From Alphaproteobacteria bacterium (lineage in GTDB: Bacteria; Pseudomonadota; Alphaproteobacteria; Micropepsales; Micropepsaceae), in the NCBI GenBank assembly GCA_947474645.1, contig CANJJD010000009.1:29277-93276 (forward strand): a DNA stretch of 64,000 bases, in the 5' to 3' direction. The notes beneath the pieces were generated by a model. The model was given only the letters and a program-made list of their open reading frames with translations, was not told the DNA's origin and ran no database searches. Of this stretch, positions 6,922-16,517 are shown one piece after another (the stretch's first letter is position 1; each line of letters starts with the position of its first letter). Both the position numbers and the translations under genes were made by a program.

Positions 6922-9018
6922 CTATTTGGGGGGCGGCGCCAGCCCGCGATGCACCAGCATGGGGCCGATATCAGGATCCTTGCCGTAGAAGGCCCGGAAC
7001 ATGGGGCCGTAATCCAGGGTGTGGCCGCGCGACAGGATCAGGTCGCGGAAGCGCTGGCCGTTGGCCCGGGTCAACCCGCCATGGGCGTTGAACCAGGCAT
7101 AGGCATCGGTATCCAGCATCACCGTCCATTGATAGGCGTAGTAGGCGCTGGCATAGCCATTGGCCCAGATGTGCAGAAAATAGCTGGAGCGGTAGCGCGT
7201 CGGCACATTGGCAAAATCGGTGCCGGTATTCTTCAGCGCCTGGGTTTCGAACTTGTCCACATCCTGCCTGGGCGTGCCGTGCGGCAGGGTGTGCCACTGC
7301 ATGTCCAACTGCGACGCCGCCAGCAACTCGCCCAGCGCATAGCCCTGGCCCCAATGCTCCGACGCCTTGATCTTGTCCACCAGGCTTTGCGGGATGGTCG
7401 TGCCGGTTTTGTAGTTGACGGCATAGTGCTTGAGAATGTCGGGATGAAGCGCCCAGTGCTCGTTGAACTGGGACGGAAACTCGACAAAGTCGCGCGCCAC
7501 ATTGGTGCCCGACACCATGGGATAGGTCTGGTCGGCGAACAGCCCGTGCAGGGCATGGCCGAACTCATGGAACATGGTGCCGACATCGTCGAAGCTGATC
7601 AGCGCCGGCGCACCCGGAGCGGGCTTGGTGAAATTGGCGACGTTGTAGATCACGGGCCGCAGGCCGCGCAGCTTGGACTGGCCGACAAAGTTGCTCATCC
7701 AGGCGCCGCCGGTTTTGTTGTCGCGCTTGAAGTAATCGAAATACATCAGGCCCAGCTTTGAGCCGTCATGGTCGAACACTTCATAGACCATCACGTCGGG
7801 ATGATAGACCGGCAGGTCGCGGCGCTTCTTGAAGGTGATGCCGTAGAGCTTGGTGGCAGCATAAAGCACGCCGTCTTCCAGCACCTTGTGCAGTTCGAAG
7901 TAAGGCTTGAGCGCCTCTTCATCCAGGTCGTAGCGGCTTTTGCGCACCTTTTCGGCATAACGCTGCCAGTCCCAGGGCTTGAGATCGAAATGCTTGCCGT
8001 CCTTATCTATGGCGGCCTGGATCAACCTGGCTTCTTCCGCCGCCTTGTTGCGGGTGGCGGGCACAAGCTGGCGGATGAACTTCTCCACCGCCTGCGGCGT
8101 CTGGGCCATCTGGTCGTAGAGCACATAGGCGGCATAGTTGGGATAGCCCAGCAGCTTGGCCTTCTCGGCGCGCAGCACCGCCAGTTGCGCGATATTGGCG
8201 CGGGTGTCGTTCTTGTCGCTCTTTTCGGTGCGGGTCCAACTGGCGTTGAACAGCCTCTCGCGCACCGCGCGATCCGTAAGTGACGCCAGCAGCGGCTGCT
8301 GGGTGGTGTTCTGCAGCGGAATGACATACTTGCCGGCCAGCTTGCGGTCCTTGGCGGCCTGCGCCGCATTGGCGATCTCGGCCTCCGACAAGCCCGCCAA
8401 TTCGCGCCGGTCGCTGATCACCAGCCCGCCCGCCTTGGCGCCCGCCACCAGCTTCTGCTGGAAATCGGTTTCCAGGCTGGCGCCCTGCTTGTTGATCGCC
8501 TGCAGCCGCACCTTGTCCTTGTCCGAAAGATTGGCGCCGGCATGGACGAACTGGCGGTAATAGAGTGTCAGCACCTGCAGCGCTTCGGCGTTCAGCTTCA
8601 GGGCAGCGCGCCTGTCGTACAGCGCCTTCACCCGGGCGAACAATTTGGGATTGAGATAGATCGCATCGTTATGCGCCGCCAGCTTGGGCGCCTCGATGGT
8701 CTGCACCTTGTCCAGGGTGGGATTGGTGTTGGCCTGCACCACCGCGAAAAAGACGTTGTTGACCCGCTCCAGCATCCGGCCCGACTGCTCCATCGCCACG
8801 ATGGTGTTGTCGAAGGTGGGGGCGTCCTTGCTGTTCGCGATGGCCGCGATCTCGGCCAGTTGCTGCTTCATGCCCGCCTCGAAGGCCGGCTGATAGTCGC
8901 TGTCTTTTATAGTGTCGAAGCGCGGCGCCTGGTAGGGCAAGGTGCTGGGCGCATCGAACGGGCCCGCCAAAGCCGGGCCGGCCGCCAGCAATAGTGTGAT
9001 GCAGATGATGTTGCGCAT
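6922..9018 (-). CDS. dcp: M3 family peptidyl-dipeptidase (Dcp-like), secreted
   Basis: 698 residues with a clear signal peptide (MRNIICITLLLAAGPALA), so likely periplasmic. The thermolysin-like zinc motif HEFGH with following ALHG is at about residue 483, and C-terminal RYRSSYFLHIW and YAYQWTVMLD segments match the Dcp subgroup. Peptidyl-dipeptidases release dipeptides from peptide C-termini. The gene lies immediately upstream of the TonB receptor on the same strand, which would suit peptide scavenging, although that link is inferred. Length and motifs are intact. Confidence 0.9.
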   Translation of the reverse strand: MRNIICITLLLAAGPALAGPFDAPSTLPYQAPRFDTIKDSDYQPAFEAGMKQQLAEIAAIANSKDAPTFDNTIVAMEQSGRMLERVNNVFFAVVQANTNPTLDKVQTIEAPKLAAHNDAIYLNPKLFARVKALYDRRAALKLNAEALQVLTLYYRQFVHAGANLSDKDKVRLQAINKQGASLETDFQQKLVAGAKAGGLVISDRRELAGLSEAEIANAAQAAKDRKLAGKYVIPLQNTTQQPLLASLTDRAVRERLFNASWTRTEKSDKNDTRANIAQLAVLRAEKAKLLGYPNYAAYVLYDQMAQTPQAVEKFIRQLVPATRNKAAEEARLIQAAIDKDGKHFDLKPWDWQRYAEKVRKSRYDLDEEALKPYFELHKVLEDGVLYAATKLYGITFKKRRDLPVYHPDVMVYEVFDHDGSKLGLMYFDYFKRDNKTGGAWMSNFVGQSKLRGLRPVIYNVANFTKPAPGAPALISFDDVGTMFHEFGHALHGLFADQTYPMVSGTNVARDFVEFPSQFNEHWALHPDILKHYAVNYKTGTTIPQSLVDKIKASEHWGQGYALGELLAASQLDMQWHTLPHGTPRQDVDKFETQALKNTGTDFANVPTRYRSSYFLHIWANGYASAYYAYQWTVMLDTDAYAWFNAHGGLTRANGQRFRDLILSRGHTLDYGPMFRAFYGKDPDIGPMLVHRGLAPPPK

Positions 9019-9071
9019 GGTCCGTCCCCGCGAAAGTCGCAGGACGATATTACCCGCTCGGGGCGGCAGCG

Positions 9072-9911
9072 CTAGATCAACCCGCCCACGCTGCGGATGG
9101 CGGCAGTTGCGACATGGACATCCTCGCGCACGGCCTGGCGCTTGTGCTTGCCCAGGATCAGCACCGTCTTGACGCTGTGCGCATACTCGCCCGGCTGGGC
9201 GGGGCGCACGGCGACGACCTTGGCCACGTCGATCTTCACCGCCGCGCCGTCGGGGCGGGTCAGCTTGACCAGGTCCCCATCATGGGCGCCGGCCTTGAGG
9301 CTGCGGGTGATGCCGCCGACATAGCGGCGGGTCTCGGCCGGCAGCCTTCCGCCCTGCGCCACCCGGCCGGGGCCGGCATTGTAGGCGGCGAACATCTTGG
9401 GAAAGCCGTAGCGCTTGTGCAGCCAGCGCAAGTAGGCGGTGCCGGCCATGATGTTGTCGCGAGCATTAAAAGGATTGTCGCCCAATTTATGCTGCTCGGC
9501 CATCTCGTCATAGGTCGAGGGCAGCACCTGCATCAGGCCGATGGCGCCGGCCCGGGAGACGATCGGCCTGTCTTCGCCCAGCATGGTGCGGCCGCCGCTT
9601 TCATGCGCCATCACGGCGCGGATCCAGGCCTTGGGCACATGGAAGCGCTGCGAGGCTTCGGTGATGACGGCATCCCAGCGATTCAGGAGCTGCTTGGAGC
9701 TCATGGCGGATTCTTCGTCATAGGCGGAAGGCTGCACGTCGGTGGCATCGATCAGGCGCAGCATCGGGACGCGCGATGTGTGTCCCTTGAAATGCGTGGC
9801 GGGGTTCTGCGTCATCCAGGCCGTCATCGCGACCAGGGTGCCGAACACCAGCGCGCGGGCGAAGCCGCGCGGCGACGGCTTGATGATAGAAACAGTTTTG
9901 GAATCGGACAC
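9072..9911 (-). CDS. Lytic transglycosylase (SLT domain), membrane-anchored
   Basis: 279 residues. An N-terminal hydrophobic segment (about 18-36) anchors or exports the protein. The SLT domain follows, with catalytic glutamate in AVMAHESGG (about residue 104), then GAIGLMQVLPSTY, the NIMAGTAYL segment and AAYNAGPGRV, all standard for the goose-lysozyme-like fold. The product would cleave peptidoglycan glycan strands to 1,6-anhydro muropeptides. The start is GTG at 9911, supported by GGGAG six bases upstream. Its stop is 53 bases before the M3 peptidase gene on the same strand. Confidence 0.87.
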   Translation of the reverse strand: MSDSKTVSIIKPSPRGFARALVFGTLVAMTAWMTQNPATHFKGHTSRVPMLRLIDATDVQPSAYDEESAMSSKQLLNRWDAVITEASQRFHVPKAWIRAVMAHESGGRTMLGEDRPIVSRAGAIGLMQVLPSTYDEMAEQHKLGDNPFNARDNIMAGTAYLRWLHKRYGFPKMFAAYNAGPGRVAQGGRLPAETRRYVGGITRSLKAGAHDGDLVKLTRPDGAAVKIDVAKVVAVRPAQPGEYAHSVKTVLILGKHKRQAVREDVHVATAAIRSVGGLI

Positions 9912-9959
9912 AGTGGCTCCCAGCGGGGTCAGAGTGAAGGACGGTTCAATCTTCGGCGA

Positions 9960-10101
9960 AACTTTTGGAACTTGCGGGCGCTCAAAACTTTTCAGTTATG
10001 CCGCGGAACCAATCGGCTCCGCGCGTGTATGCACCCCAGCAACGCGGACATAACTTGGTGTCCGCGATAGTTCAAGTTGCAACTTTTGGAACTAAAGTTC
10101 C
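9960..10101. repeat. Cluster of short direct and inverted repeats in an intergenic region
   Basis: The 198-base gap between the MlaC-like gene and the lytic transglycosylase is unusually structured. A 13-base direct repeat AACTTTTGGAACT lies at 9960-9972 and 10081-10093. There are hairpins at 10002-10023 (CGCGGA/TCCGCG), 10043-10066 (CGCGGACA/TGTCCGCG, 8-base loop) and 10088-10101 (GGAAC/GTTCC), plus a 12-base palindrome AAGTTGCAACTT at 10074-10085. It could contain the 3' end signals of the MlaC-like gene and an operator for the transglycosylase. No uridine-run terminator is visible. Confidence 0.6.
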
Positions 10102-10109
10102 GAAAATAT

Positions 10110-10703
10110 TCAGTGCGCCTGCGCGGCGCGCAGATGCGCGCTCAACGCGTTGATATCGCCGTTATTTTGCGACAGCACGCTGAGGAACTCGGCTTGTTGC
10201 GCCGGTGCAAGCCACACGCCTGCAACACCGATATCCAGCAGCAAAGGCTTTGCGCCATCGGTGCGCACGCGGAAATCCACTTCCATCGGCGCCGTGCCGT
10301 TGCCGGTCAGGTTGGCGGCAACGACATAATCGCCCGGCGCGCGTTCGCGCGACGACGTCACATGCAGGCTCTGTCCGGCATAGCGCGCGAAATAGGTTTG
10401 ATAGAGCGCCTCGGCATGTTCCTGATAGGCGGCGACATAGGCATCCAGATCCGCCGGCGACGCGGTTTGCGCATAACGTCCCAGCATGAACAGCGCCACC
10501 CGCCGCACATCCGTGAGACCCAGCAAAAACGCGGCAAATCGCGTCCGGCGCTGGGCCGGGCTGGCGTTGGGATCGTTCAGTATGTCGAAGCCGGCCTGGA
10601 TATTGCCGCTGACAAAAGCTTCGGCGGGATTGATCGCCCAGGCCGGAGTTGAAAAGCCGATGGCCAACGCACCCGCGCTGAGCAGGAGATGTCTGCGTTT
10701 CAT
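10110..10703 (-). CDS. MlaC/Ttg2D-like phospholipid-binding periplasmic protein
   Basis: 197 residues with a signal peptide (MKRRHLLLSAGALAIGFSTPAWA). The mature part has the order typical of MlaC: AEAFVSGNIQAGFDILND, an RRTRFAAFLL segment, RRVALFMLGRY, then a region like FARYAGQSLHV and a GDYVVAANL strand. MlaC ferries phospholipids between outer and inner membranes for the Mla ABC system. No mlaABDEF genes are adjacent, so this is an orphan copy, possibly linked to hopanoid or other lipid transport. AAGGA lies eight bases before the ATG. Confidence 0.7.
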   Translation of the reverse strand: MKRRHLLLSAGALAIGFSTPAWAINPAEAFVSGNIQAGFDILNDPNASPAQRRTRFAAFLLGLTDVRRVALFMLGRYAQTASPADLDAYVAAYQEHAEALYQTYFARYAGQSLHVTSSRERAPGDYVVAANLTGNGTAPMEVDFRVRTDGAKPLLLDIGVAGVWLAPAQQAEFLSVLSQNNGDINALSAHLRAAQAH

Positions 10704-10837
10704 TGCATGATCCTTCGCCGGCCCCGCGTATGCGCGAGGCGATTGGCCCCTGAGGGATGTCTATAAACCAATCGGGCCCGAAATGTGACCACCAAGTGGC
10801 CCCTTGAAAGCATTGCGGAAAAGGCCAAGTTGGAACC

Positions 10838-11830
10838 ATGACCGCACTCTCCGTCCTGGATCTTTCGCCCATCAAGCAGGGTTTCGATGCCGCCACAGCG
10901 TTGCATGAAAGCCTGGAGCTCGCGCGCCATGTCGAAAACCTCGGCTATCGCCGCTTCTGGCTGGCCGAACATCACAACATGCCCGGCATCGCCAGCGCCG
11001 CCACCGCGGTGGCGATCGGCCATGTCGCGGCCGGCACCAGCCGCATTCGCGTCGGCGCCGGCGGCATCATGCTGCCCAACCATGCGCCGCTGGTGATCGC
11101 CGAACAGTTCGGCACCCTGGCGTCATTGTTTCCCGGCCGCATCGATCTTGGCCTGGGACGCGCGCCCGGCACCGATCCGCGCACGGCATTGGCCTTGCGC
11201 CGCAGCTTGCAAAGCGGCGCCGACAGTTTTCCGCAGGATGTGCAGGAGCTGCTGGCGTACTTCGCGCCCAGCCGGCCGGGCCAGGTGGTGCGCGCCATTC
11301 CCGGCGAAGGCACCAATGTGCCGGTGTGGATTTTGGGCTCCAGCCATTATGGCGCGCAGCTCGCCGCGGCGCTTGGGCTTCCTTACGCCTTCGCTTCGCA
11401 TTTCGCGCCGGCCAACCTGGAATATGCGCTGCAGCTTTACCGCCAGCAGTTCCGGCCTTCGCCGTATCTGGACAAGCCTTATGTGATGCTGGGGCTGAAC
11501 GTCTTCGCCGCCGACACACAGCAAGAAGCGCAATTACTGTTCAGCTCGCTGGAGCAGGCTTTCATCAATCTGCGCACCGGCAACCCGCAACCGCTGCCGC
11601 CGCCCCTGCCGGGCTATCGCACCCAGCTCGATCCGCGCCTGACCGACATGCTGGAGAATGTGCTGCGCTGCGCCATCGTGGGCGACCGCGCCATGATTGC
11701 CGAAGGTTTGGGCAGCTTCATCGGCGCCCACCAGCCCGATGAGCTGATGGTCACCGCCCAGATCTTTGATGCGGCAGCGCGGCGCAAATCCTATGAGATT
11801 CTGGCCCAGGTCCACCCGCCCGGCGGCTGA
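10838..11830 (+). CDS. LLM-class flavin-dependent oxidoreductase (luciferase-like monooxygenase)
   Basis: 330 residues forming a bacterial-luciferase-type TIM barrel. Conserved stretches include [11 protein letters not shown], the [20 protein letters not shown] segment and [15 protein letters not shown], closest to the YhbW/alkanal monooxygenase-like subgroup. Such enzymes use reduced FMN to oxygenate or reduce small substrates; the substrate here is not predictable. It is monocistronic on the plus strand, 89 bases before the bicupin gene, and diverges from the MlaC-like gene over 134 bases. Confidence 0.85.
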   Translation: MTALSVLDLSPIKQGFDAATALHESLELARHVENLGYRRFWLAEHHNMPGIASAATAVAIGHVAAGTSRIRVGAGGIMLPNHAPLVIAEQFGTLASLFPGRIDLGLGRAPGTDPRTALALRRSLQSGADSFPQDVQELLAYFAPSRPGQVVRAIPGEGTNVPVWILGSSHYGAQLAAALGLPYAFASHFAPANLEYALQLYRQQFRPSPYLDKPYVMLGLNVFAADTQQEAQLLFSSLEQAFINLRTGNPQPLPPPLPGYRTQLDPRLTDMLENVLRCAIVGDRAMIAEGLGSFIGAHQPDELMVTAQIFDAAARRKSYEILAQVHPPGG

Positions 11831-11919
11831 CTGCGGCACCCGCGCCGCTGGTCCGATGCTTTTACCGCTGCTAGGGTCACTCCAGAAAAAGCCCTCATCA
11901 GAAGGGTTGGGAGGATCGG

Positions 11920-12894
11920 ATGCACTTCACCAAATGGGCCGTCATGGCCGCCCAGATTTCGATCTTGGCGCTGACCGTTGTATCGGACGCGCTGGCCCAG
12001 ACCCAGGCCCAGGCCACCGCGCCGGCCGCCACCTCCAAAAATATCGTCGCCTGGGCCGCCAAGCCCGCGCGGCTGCCGCCCTTCACCGGGCCCAACAAGC
12101 TGGTCTATCGCCTGGCCGATGTGCTCGCCACCCATCGCGGCCGGCAAAGCTGGCAACAGGAAGTCTTTCTCAGCCGTGACTATGCCGGCGCCTGGATTTC
12201 CATGGCTCCCGGCGAAAAGACCAAGACCCAGTTCTATGCCGATGACCGCGTCTTCTGGGTGGTGCAGTCCGGCCAGATGAAAGTCACCATCGAGGGCCAG
12301 GAGCCGTTCATCGCCTCCAAGCACTTTTTGATCCAGGTGCCCAAGCGCCTGCAATACAGCATGGAAGCGGTGGGCAATGAGCCGGCGCTGCGTTTTGAGA
12401 TGCGCCCCGCCGGCGAGTATCCCGATTATCCGCTCAGCGAAACGCCGACGCCGGTGAAAGGCATGCAGTATATCAAGGCCGTGTATAGCGGCGGCGGCAC
12501 CTATGACGGAAAGGTCAACGTGCCCTATGTCGATTTTGAAAAGCAGATCGTGCAGGGCGGTGAGAAGCGCAGCGTGTGGCTGCGCGATGACAACAACTAC
12601 GTCACCATCCTGCGCTCGGCCAAGGGCGTGCCCACACCGGCCGACAATGTGTGGGGCCACTTCCACGCCAACTTCCCGGAAATCTGGCTGATCATCGAAG
12701 GCACCCAGCAGTTCTTGGTCGAAGGCGAAAAGCTGGTCACCGTCAGCGACGGCGACCTGGTCGCTGCGCCCACCGGCCGCTGGCACCGCGCCATGCCGTT
12801 CAGCGAAGGCCCCTCCACGCGCCTGGCCTATATCCCACGCCCCGACAACCTGCACTGGTATCAGCCGGCGCTGGCGACGGGCGGCGGCAACTGA
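11920..12894 (+). CDS. Secreted bicupin protein with metal-binding C-terminal cupin
   Basis: 324 residues with an N-terminal signal peptide (cleavage near DALA-QTQ). It holds two cupin barrels. The first (about 85-140) lacks metal ligands. The second has canonical motif 1, HFH, four residues, E, six residues, G (around FPEIWLIIEG), and motif 2, GDLVAAPTGRWH. A metal-dependent dioxygenase, isomerase or ligand-binding role is possible; no specific family name can be justified. GGAGG precedes the ATG. It is followed within 20 bases by a CHRD protein and then a quinoprotein, forming a likely periplasmic operon. Confidence 0.72.
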   Translation: MHFTKWAVMAAQISILALTVVSDALAQTQAQATAPAATSKNIVAWAAKPARLPPFTGPNKLVYRLADVLATHRGRQSWQQEVFLSRDYAGAWISMAPGEKTKTQFYADDRVFWVVQSGQMKVTIEGQEPFIASKHFLIQVPKRLQYSMEAVGNEPALRFEMRPAGEYPDYPLSETPTPVKGMQYIKAVYSGGGTYDGKVNVPYVDFEKQIVQGGEKRSVWLRDDNNYVTILRSAKGVPTPADNVWGHFHANFPEIWLIIEGTQQFLVEGEKLVTVSDGDLVAAPTGRWHRAMPFSEGPSTRLAYIPRPDNLHWYQPALATGGGN

Positions 12895-12914
12895 TCTTTC
12901 GAAGGAGTCTCGAC

Positions 12915-13427
12915 GTGACGCGCACAACTCTTCTGGCGCTGGCTGTGATGGCCATCACCGCGCCCGCTTTCGCGGCCGACTATCAGGCCAATCTCGGTCC
13001 CATGCCGCTGGACGACGAAACCAAGGCGGTGATCGCCGGCCGCGGCGAGGTCACCGCTTCATCGGACGGCAAGACGCTGACGGTGAAGGGCAGCTTCCAT
13101 GGCCTGCCCTCCAACGCCACCGAGGCGCACATCTTCTCCAGCATCGTGGCTGGTGTGCCGGGCACCAAAGTGCTGGACCTGGACGTCACCAAGTCCACCA
13201 GCGGCACGGTCACCGGCAGCTATAGCCTGACGGGCGCGCAGGCCGCCGCGCTTCGCACCGGCAAGCTCTATATCCAGATCAATTCGGAAAAAGCGCCCAC
13301 CACTTATCCCTGGGGGCCCAAGGGCACCTTGTGGGGCTGGATCTTCCCGGCCCACGAAAGTGTTGGCGCCAACGTGCCGCAGCAGGATCATTGGTTCCTG
13401 CCGCAATACGACACGCCGCAACGCTGA
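12915..13427 (+). CDS. CHRD-domain periplasmic protein
   Basis: 170 residues, signal peptide ending AFA-ADYQ, then one CHRD domain (chordin-type Greek-key fold). Supporting stretches are [17 protein letters not shown], the [28 protein letters not shown] region and a C-terminal GWIFPAHE. The start is GTG at 12915 with GAAGGAG seven bases upstream; no ATG fits. The function of bacterial CHRD proteins is unknown. The gene lies between the bicupin and the cytochrome-quinoprotein genes on the same strand with short gaps (20 and 19 bases), so it is probably cotranscribed and acts in the same compartment. Confidence 0.75.
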   Translation: MTRTTLLALAVMAITAPAFAADYQANLGPMPLDDETKAVIAGRGEVTASSDGKTLTVKGSFHGLPSNATEAHIFSSIVAGVPGTKVLDLDVTKSTSGTVTGSYSLTGAQAAALRTGKLYIQINSEKAPTTYPWGPKGTLWGWIFPAHESVGANVPQQDHWFLPQYDTPQR

Positions 13428-13446
13428 ACAGCGCGGAACCAGATTC

Positions 13447-15726
13447 ATGAGGACGATGATGCGCAACAAGACTCTTTTGCTGGCGGGCGCCGGCTTTGCC
13501 CTGGCCGCTGCGCTGGGCGCCGTGGCGTTCGCACAAGGCGCGGCCGGGCCCTTCACCACTGCCCAGGCCGGCGCCGGCCATCAGCAATACGATGCCAACT
13601 GCTCGCCCTGCCACTTGCAGGATCTCGCCGGCACCAATGACGCCCCCGCCTTGGCCGGGCCGGCCTTCATGGGCGCATGGGGCGGACGCACCACCGCCCA
13701 GCTCTACAGCAAGATCGCCACCACCATGCCGGCGGGCGCGGGCGGCAGCCTTTCACAACAGCAATATACCGACATCTTGGCCTATATATTGGAGCGCAAC
13801 GGCGCCCGCGCCGGAACCAGCGCTTTCACACCCGCCACCGCCGTGTCGATCGCCGGAATCGCCACCGGCCGCGCTGCAGCGCCCGCGCGCCCCGCCACCA
13901 CCGCACAATCTGGCGGCGGCGCGGCAGCCCAAACCAGCGGCCGCCAGGAATCGGCGCCCGCATCCGGCCAGGGGAATGCCCCCGCCCAGGCCGGTGCGGC
14001 GCAAAGCAACTTTGCCCGCGCCATGGCTGGTGTGCGCGTGCCCGATCCCGGCTCTTTCACCCTGCCCAGCAAGTTCGGCCTGACCTTGAAGGGCAATATC
14101 CAGAACTATCAGCCCGTCACCGAAGCGATGATGGTCAATCCGCCGGACAGCGACTGGCTGATGTACCGGCGCAATTACCAGGGCTGGAGCTACAGCCCGC
14201 TCAACCAGATCACCACCGCCAATGCCGGCTCGCTGCAACTCAAATGGATGTGGTCGCTGGAGCAGAACGGCACCCTGGAAGGCACGCCGATCGTCCATAA
14301 CGGCGTGATGTTCCTGTGGAGTCCGGGCAATACCGTTCAGGCGCTCAATGCCGTGACGGGCGAGCTGATCTGGGAACACCGTCTGGGCCCGGCCCCGCGC
14401 CGCCCCGGCCCCGGCCCCTCCACCGAAGAGACCCGCAGCCTGGGCCTGTGGGGCAACAATGTTTACGTCAACACGCCGCAAGGCCATCTCTATGCGCTCG
14501 ACGCGCGCACCGGCGAGCAGGTGTGGAAGACCCACATCACCGACGAACTGCCCGCGCCCGGCGGCGGCTTTTTCGGCGGCTCCACCGGCGGCATCATCAT
14601 CATCAAGGGCCGCATCCTGGTCGGCATGACCAATTGCGGCCGCGCCGGCGATAACAATCATTGCTACATCAGCGCCTATGACGCGGCGACCGGCAAGCGC
14701 GACTGGAAATTCGTCACCGTCGCCCTCACCGGCCAGAAGGGCGGCAACACCTGGGGCGGCTTGCCGGACAACAAGCGCAAGGGCGGCGAGACCTGGATCG
14801 CCGGCACTTATGATCCGGTATTGAACACCACCTATTGGGGCACCGCCCAGGCCAAGCCGTGGCGGCGCGACCTGCGCGGCTCCGGTCATGGCGACACCGA
14901 CTGGGCCAATTCCACCATCGCGCTCGATCCGGTGACCGGCCAGATGAAGTGGGCCTACAACCACGCGCCCGGCGAGTCGCTGGACCTGGACGAAGTGTTC
15001 GAGCGCGTGCTGGTGGATCATGGCAGCGAGCGATCGCTGCTGACCATCGGCAAGGCCGGCATTCTGTGGAAGCTGGACCGCGTCACCGGCAAGTTCATCG
15101 CCGCCAAGCAGACCGTCTTCCAGAACGTCTATGAGAATTTCAACGAGAAGACGGGCAAGGTCGTGTACCGCAAGGACATCCGCGACCAGAAGGTGGACCA
15201 GTGGCTCGCCTCCTGCCCCGGCCCGGAAGGCGGTCACGACTGGCAGGCCATGAGCTATCACCAGCCGTCCGACGCCATGATCATTCCCCTGTCGCAATCC
15301 TGCGTCTTCATGTTGGGCAACGGCTCGCAGACCTATTTCGAGATGCCGGGCAGCGACGGCAATATGGGCCGGCTATCGGCCTATCGCGCCGCCGACCTCA
15401 AGCCGCTCTGGAGCTTCCAGCAGCGCGCGCCCTTCCTGACCGGCGTGATCTCGACGGCGGGCAATGTGGCCTTTGTCGGCGATTTCGACCGGGTGTTCCG
15501 CGCGGTGGATACCCGCAACGGCAAGACGCTGTGGAAGACCCGGCTGGCCACCACGGTCCAGGGCTATCCGGTGACCTTCAGCATGGACGGCAAGCAGTAT
15601 GTCGCCGTCACCACGGGCCTGGGCGGCGGCAGCCCGCAGCTCAAGCCCGGCACCATGCTGACGGAAGTTCACCGCCCGCCGCATGGCTATAATATTTTCG
15701 TTTTCGGCCTGCCGGACGCCAACTAG
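13447..15726 (+). CDS. PQQ-type quinoprotein dehydrogenase with N-terminal cytochrome c domain
   Basis: 759 residues. Signal peptide, then a class I cytochrome c domain with C52-x-x-C55-H56 (CSPCH) and a likely Met ligand in TTMPAG. A Gln/Ala/Pro-rich linker (about 145-200) leads to an eight-bladed PQQ beta-propeller beginning [20 protein letters not shown], with tryptophan-docking repeats such as [11 protein letters not shown] and [13 protein letters not shown]. It should oxidise an alcohol or sugar in the periplasm and pass electrons through its own heme. The heme domain is N-terminal, whereas quinohemoprotein alcohol dehydrogenases usually carry it at the C-terminus. An alternative start at 13459 has GAGGA five bases upstream. 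Confidence 0.85.
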   Translation: MRTMMRNKTLLLAGAGFALAAALGAVAFAQGAAGPFTTAQAGAGHQQYDANCSPCHLQDLAGTNDAPALAGPAFMGAWGGRTTAQLYSKIATTMPAGAGGSLSQQQYTDILAYILERNGARAGTSAFTPATAVSIAGIATGRAAAPARPATTAQSGGGAAAQTSGRQESAPASGQGNAPAQAGAAQSNFARAMAGVRVPDPGSFTLPSKFGLTLKGNIQNYQPVTEAMMVNPPDSDWLMYRRNYQGWSYSPLNQITTANAGSLQLKWMWSLEQNGTLEGTPIVHNGVMFLWSPGNTVQALNAVTGELIWEHRLGPAPRRPGPGPSTEETRSLGLWGNNVYVNTPQGHLYALDARTGEQVWKTHITDELPAPGGGFFGGSTGGIIIIKGRILVGMTNCGRAGDNNHCYISAYDAATGKRDWKFVTVALTGQKGGNTWGGLPDNKRKGGETWIAGTYDPVLNTTYWGTAQAKPWRRDLRGSGHGDTDWANSTIALDPVTGQMKWAYNHAPGESLDLDEVFERVLVDHGSERSLLTIGKAGILWKLDRVTGKFIAAKQTVFQNVYENFNEKTGKVVYRKDIRDQKVDQWLASCPGPEGGHDWQAMSYHQPSDAMIIPLSQSCVFMLGNGSQTYFEMPGSDGNMGRLSAYRAADLKPLWSFQQRAPFLTGVISTAGNVAFVGDFDRVFRAVDTRNGKTLWKTRLATTVQGYPVTFSMDGKQYVAVTTGLGGGSPQLKPGTMLTEVHRPPHGYNIFVFGLPDAN

Positions 15727-15749
15727 GCCATCAAGAGCCGTTTGTGACA

Positions 15750-15773
15750 GGGGCGCCGCGCCAGCGGCGCCCC
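15750..15773 (+). terminator. Strong GC hairpin after the quinoprotein gene
   Basis: A 10-bp perfect stem (GGGGCGCCGC / GCGGCGCCCC) with a GCCA loop lies 24 bases after the quinoprotein stop codon. The downstream sequence TAATCATTT is only weakly T-rich, so it may be a 3'-end stabilising hairpin or a weak intrinsic terminator. Confidence 0.55.
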
Positions 15774-15860
15774 TAATCATTTGAAATACAAGGGAGAGTT
15801 TGGCACGGACCCGCCCGCTTGACGGCCCATTGGCCGCCATTACAAGCAGGGGCGCAATCT

Positions 15861-16517
15861 GTGGGGGTTTCCTTGTTGCGCTTTTTCCAGGCCCTGATGC
15901 CGCGCGAGGAGAAATTCTTCGCCCTGTTCGACGCCCATGCCCGCACCCTGGTGGACGGCGCCATCGCCCTGCGTGACCTGCTGGAAGGCGGCCCCGGCGT
16001 GGCCGAGGCCAGCGCCCGCATCGTCAAGCATGAGAACGAGGCCGATGCCGTGGTGCGCGATGTGCTGATCAGCGTGCGCCGCAGCTTCATCACCCCCTTC
16101 GACCGCGGCGACATCAAGGACCTGATTGGCCAGCTCGACGACGCCATCGACCAGATGCAGAAGACCGCCAAGGCCATCACCCTGTTCGAAGTGGACAGCT
16201 TTGAACTGCAGATGCGCCAGATGGCCGACATCATCCTGCGCTGCGCCGAACTGACGGTGGAGGCGGTGAGCCTCTTGGGCTCCATGCGCGACAACCAGGC
16301 GCGCATCAACGCCATCGCCGAGGAAATCACCCGGCTGGAAGAACAGGCCGACGAGCTCAACGACCAGGGCCTCAAGGCGCTGTACCTCAAGCACCGAAGC
16401 GGCGACGCCATGGCCTTCATCGTCGGCAACGAGATCTATGATCACCTGGAAAAGGTGGTGGACCGTTTCGAGGACGTCGCAAACCGCATCAGCGGCATCG
16501 TCATCGAGCAAGTCTGA
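15861..16517 (+). CDS. DUF47 family PhoU-like regulator of phosphate transport
   Basis: About 218 residues, all-helical, with the family opening LMPREEKFFALFDAHA and the alternating acidic helices (IVKHENEADAVVRDV, DIKDLIGQLDDAID) of the DUF47/PhoU-like fold. DUF47 proteins are encoded directly before Pit phosphate carriers and are thought to modulate them. A GTG start at 15861 with AGGGG eight bases upstream is preferred; an in-frame ATG at 15819 has no obvious binding site. Its TGA overlaps the Pit ATG by one base. Confidence 0.85.
   Translation: MGVSLLRFFQALMPREEKFFALFDAHARTLVDGAIALRDLLEGGPGVAEASARIVKHENEADAVVRDVLISVRRSFITPFDRGDIKDLIGQLDDAIDQMQKTAKAITLFEVDSFELQMRQMADIILRCAELTVEAVSLLGSMRDNQARINAIAEEITRLEEQADELNDQGLKALYLKHRSGDAMAFIVGNEIYDHLEKVVDRFEDVANRISGIVIEQV

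Noticed and set aside
13753..15297. A 514-codon minus-strand open frame
   Set aside because: It lies entirely antisense to the quinoprotein gene, which has clear domains; composition is shadow-like.
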